Origin: RGIG5579 sp045580105
GTDB taxonomy: Bacteria; Bacillota; Clostridia; Oscillospirales; SIG627
Direction of reading: 5' to 3'
Length of the DNA stretch: 13,607 nucleotides
Assembly (NCBI GenBank): GCA_045580105.1
Contig: JAZNNH010000075.1
Location: 1 to 13,607 of the forward strand
The translations under genes were made by a program, and so were the position numbers. Positions 13,230 to 13,607 of this stretch are shown one piece after another. The notes beneath the pieces were generated by a model. It saw nothing but the letters and a program-made list of their open reading frames with translations, was not told the DNA's origin and did not search any database. Numbering within the stretch: the first letter of the stretch is position 1; the number at the start of each line of letters is the position of its first letter.

Positions 13230-13607
13230 ATGAGACCTTTTAATTACTCAGTTATTAAAAATCAAAAATGGGATTCTGAGATTTTAGGACTTATAGCTGC
13301 AATATATAAAGAAGCAGGAAAGCAAGAATTGTATCTTAAACAACGTCCGGAAGAATTGGAAAAGTTGGTCGAAATCGCAAAAATTCAGAGTACAGAAGCA
13401 TCCAATGCGATCGAAGGTATAGTTACCACCAATACCCGTATCAAGCAGTTGGTGGAAGAGAAAACGACACCTAAGAATCGTGATGAACAGGAAATTGCCG
13501 GTTACCGCGACGTTCTTTCTATTATTCACGAAAGTTTCGATGCGATATCTTTGTCCCGCAATTATATTCTTCAACTCCATAAAATTATGTACAGCCATAT
13601 GAATAAC
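13230..13607 (+). CDS. Fic-family protein, N-terminal part, runs off the window
   Basis: Fic enzymes transfer AMP, or a related group, from a nucleotide to a protein hydroxyl. The 126 codons present match the N-terminal region of the widespread Fic/DUF4172-like proteins. An N-terminal arm is followed by KIQSTEASNAIEGI at 51-64. This contains the self-inhibition motif S-x-x-x-E-G (Ser58, Glu62, Gly63), whose Glu blocks the ATP site in class II Fic proteins. NRDEQEIAGYRDVL at 83-96 is also typical. The catalytic HPFxxGNGR motif would lie beyond the end and is not seen. AAGGAGG at 13215-13221 lies 8 bases before the ATG. The strong promoter and the flanking heptamers suggest it is tightly controlled. 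Its target is unknown. Confidence 0.85.
   Translation, partial: MRPFNYSVIKNQKWDSEILGLIAAIYKEAGKQELYLKQRPEELEKLVEIAKIQSTEASNAIEGIVTTNTRIKQLVEEKTTPKNRDEQEIAGYRDVLSIIHESFDAISLSRNYILQLHKIMYSHMNN

Noticed and set aside
13284..13598. Open frame of 104 codons on the - strand inside the fic region
   Set aside because: The + strand frame has a strong promoter, ribosome binding site and Fic motifs; the - strand frame has none.

Overview
The window looks like a chromosomal segment from a Gram-positive Clostridia-type bacterium, probably an uncultured gut or anaerobic lineage. The clues are purine-rich AGGAG-type ribosome binding sites, a K+-dependent membrane pyrophosphatase, a Sapep/PepV-type M20 dipeptidase, and a short reading frame that begins with the SpoVT/AbrB signature MKATGIVRRID. 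The assignment is inferred from gene content; no rRNA or other marker gene is present.

Bases 1-6689 (+ strand) form one tightly packed sugar-polymer operon, entered at the last codons of rmlB. RmlB makes dTDP-4-keto-6-deoxyglucose, and the operon uses it in two ways. RmlC and RmlD turn it into dTDP-L-rhamnose. An FdtA/QdtA-type 3,4-ketoisomerase and a PLP aminotransferase turn it into a dTDP-3-amino-3,6-dideoxyhexose. Two family 2 glycosyltransferases, a membrane acyltransferase of family 3 and a GNAT acetyltransferase complete the set. The GNAT enzyme is the best candidate in the window for acetylating the amino sugar. A strong terminator at 6712-6747 ends the operon.

Bases 6753-10700 (- strand) hold two housekeeping genes, each with its own promoter and terminator. 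hppA encodes a K+-dependent, probably Na+-pumping, membrane pyrophosphatase. The other gene encodes the M20 dipeptidase. The hppA transcript has a leader of about 110 nt with a 13-bp interrupted helix whose loop is complementary to the 5' end of the RNA, giving a possible pseudoknot.

Bases 10700-13607 are visibly more AT-rich and look like an accessory, defence-type region. They contain a two-gene - strand operon: a class beta DNA methyltransferase, then an unrecognised 358-residue protein whose start lies one base after the methyltransferase stop codon. Next come a decayed SpoVT/AbrB-like fragment of 30 codons between 12-bp direct repeats, and the first 126 codons of a Fic-domain protein that runs off the end. 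The fic promoter is near consensus and is framed by four copies of the heptamer TCCCTTA, two on each side, each pair spaced exactly 20 bp.

The observations most worth following are the unrecognised methyltransferase partner, the heptamer array at fic, the hppA leader RNA, and the hairpin between the ribosome binding site and start codon of the ketoisomerase gene.
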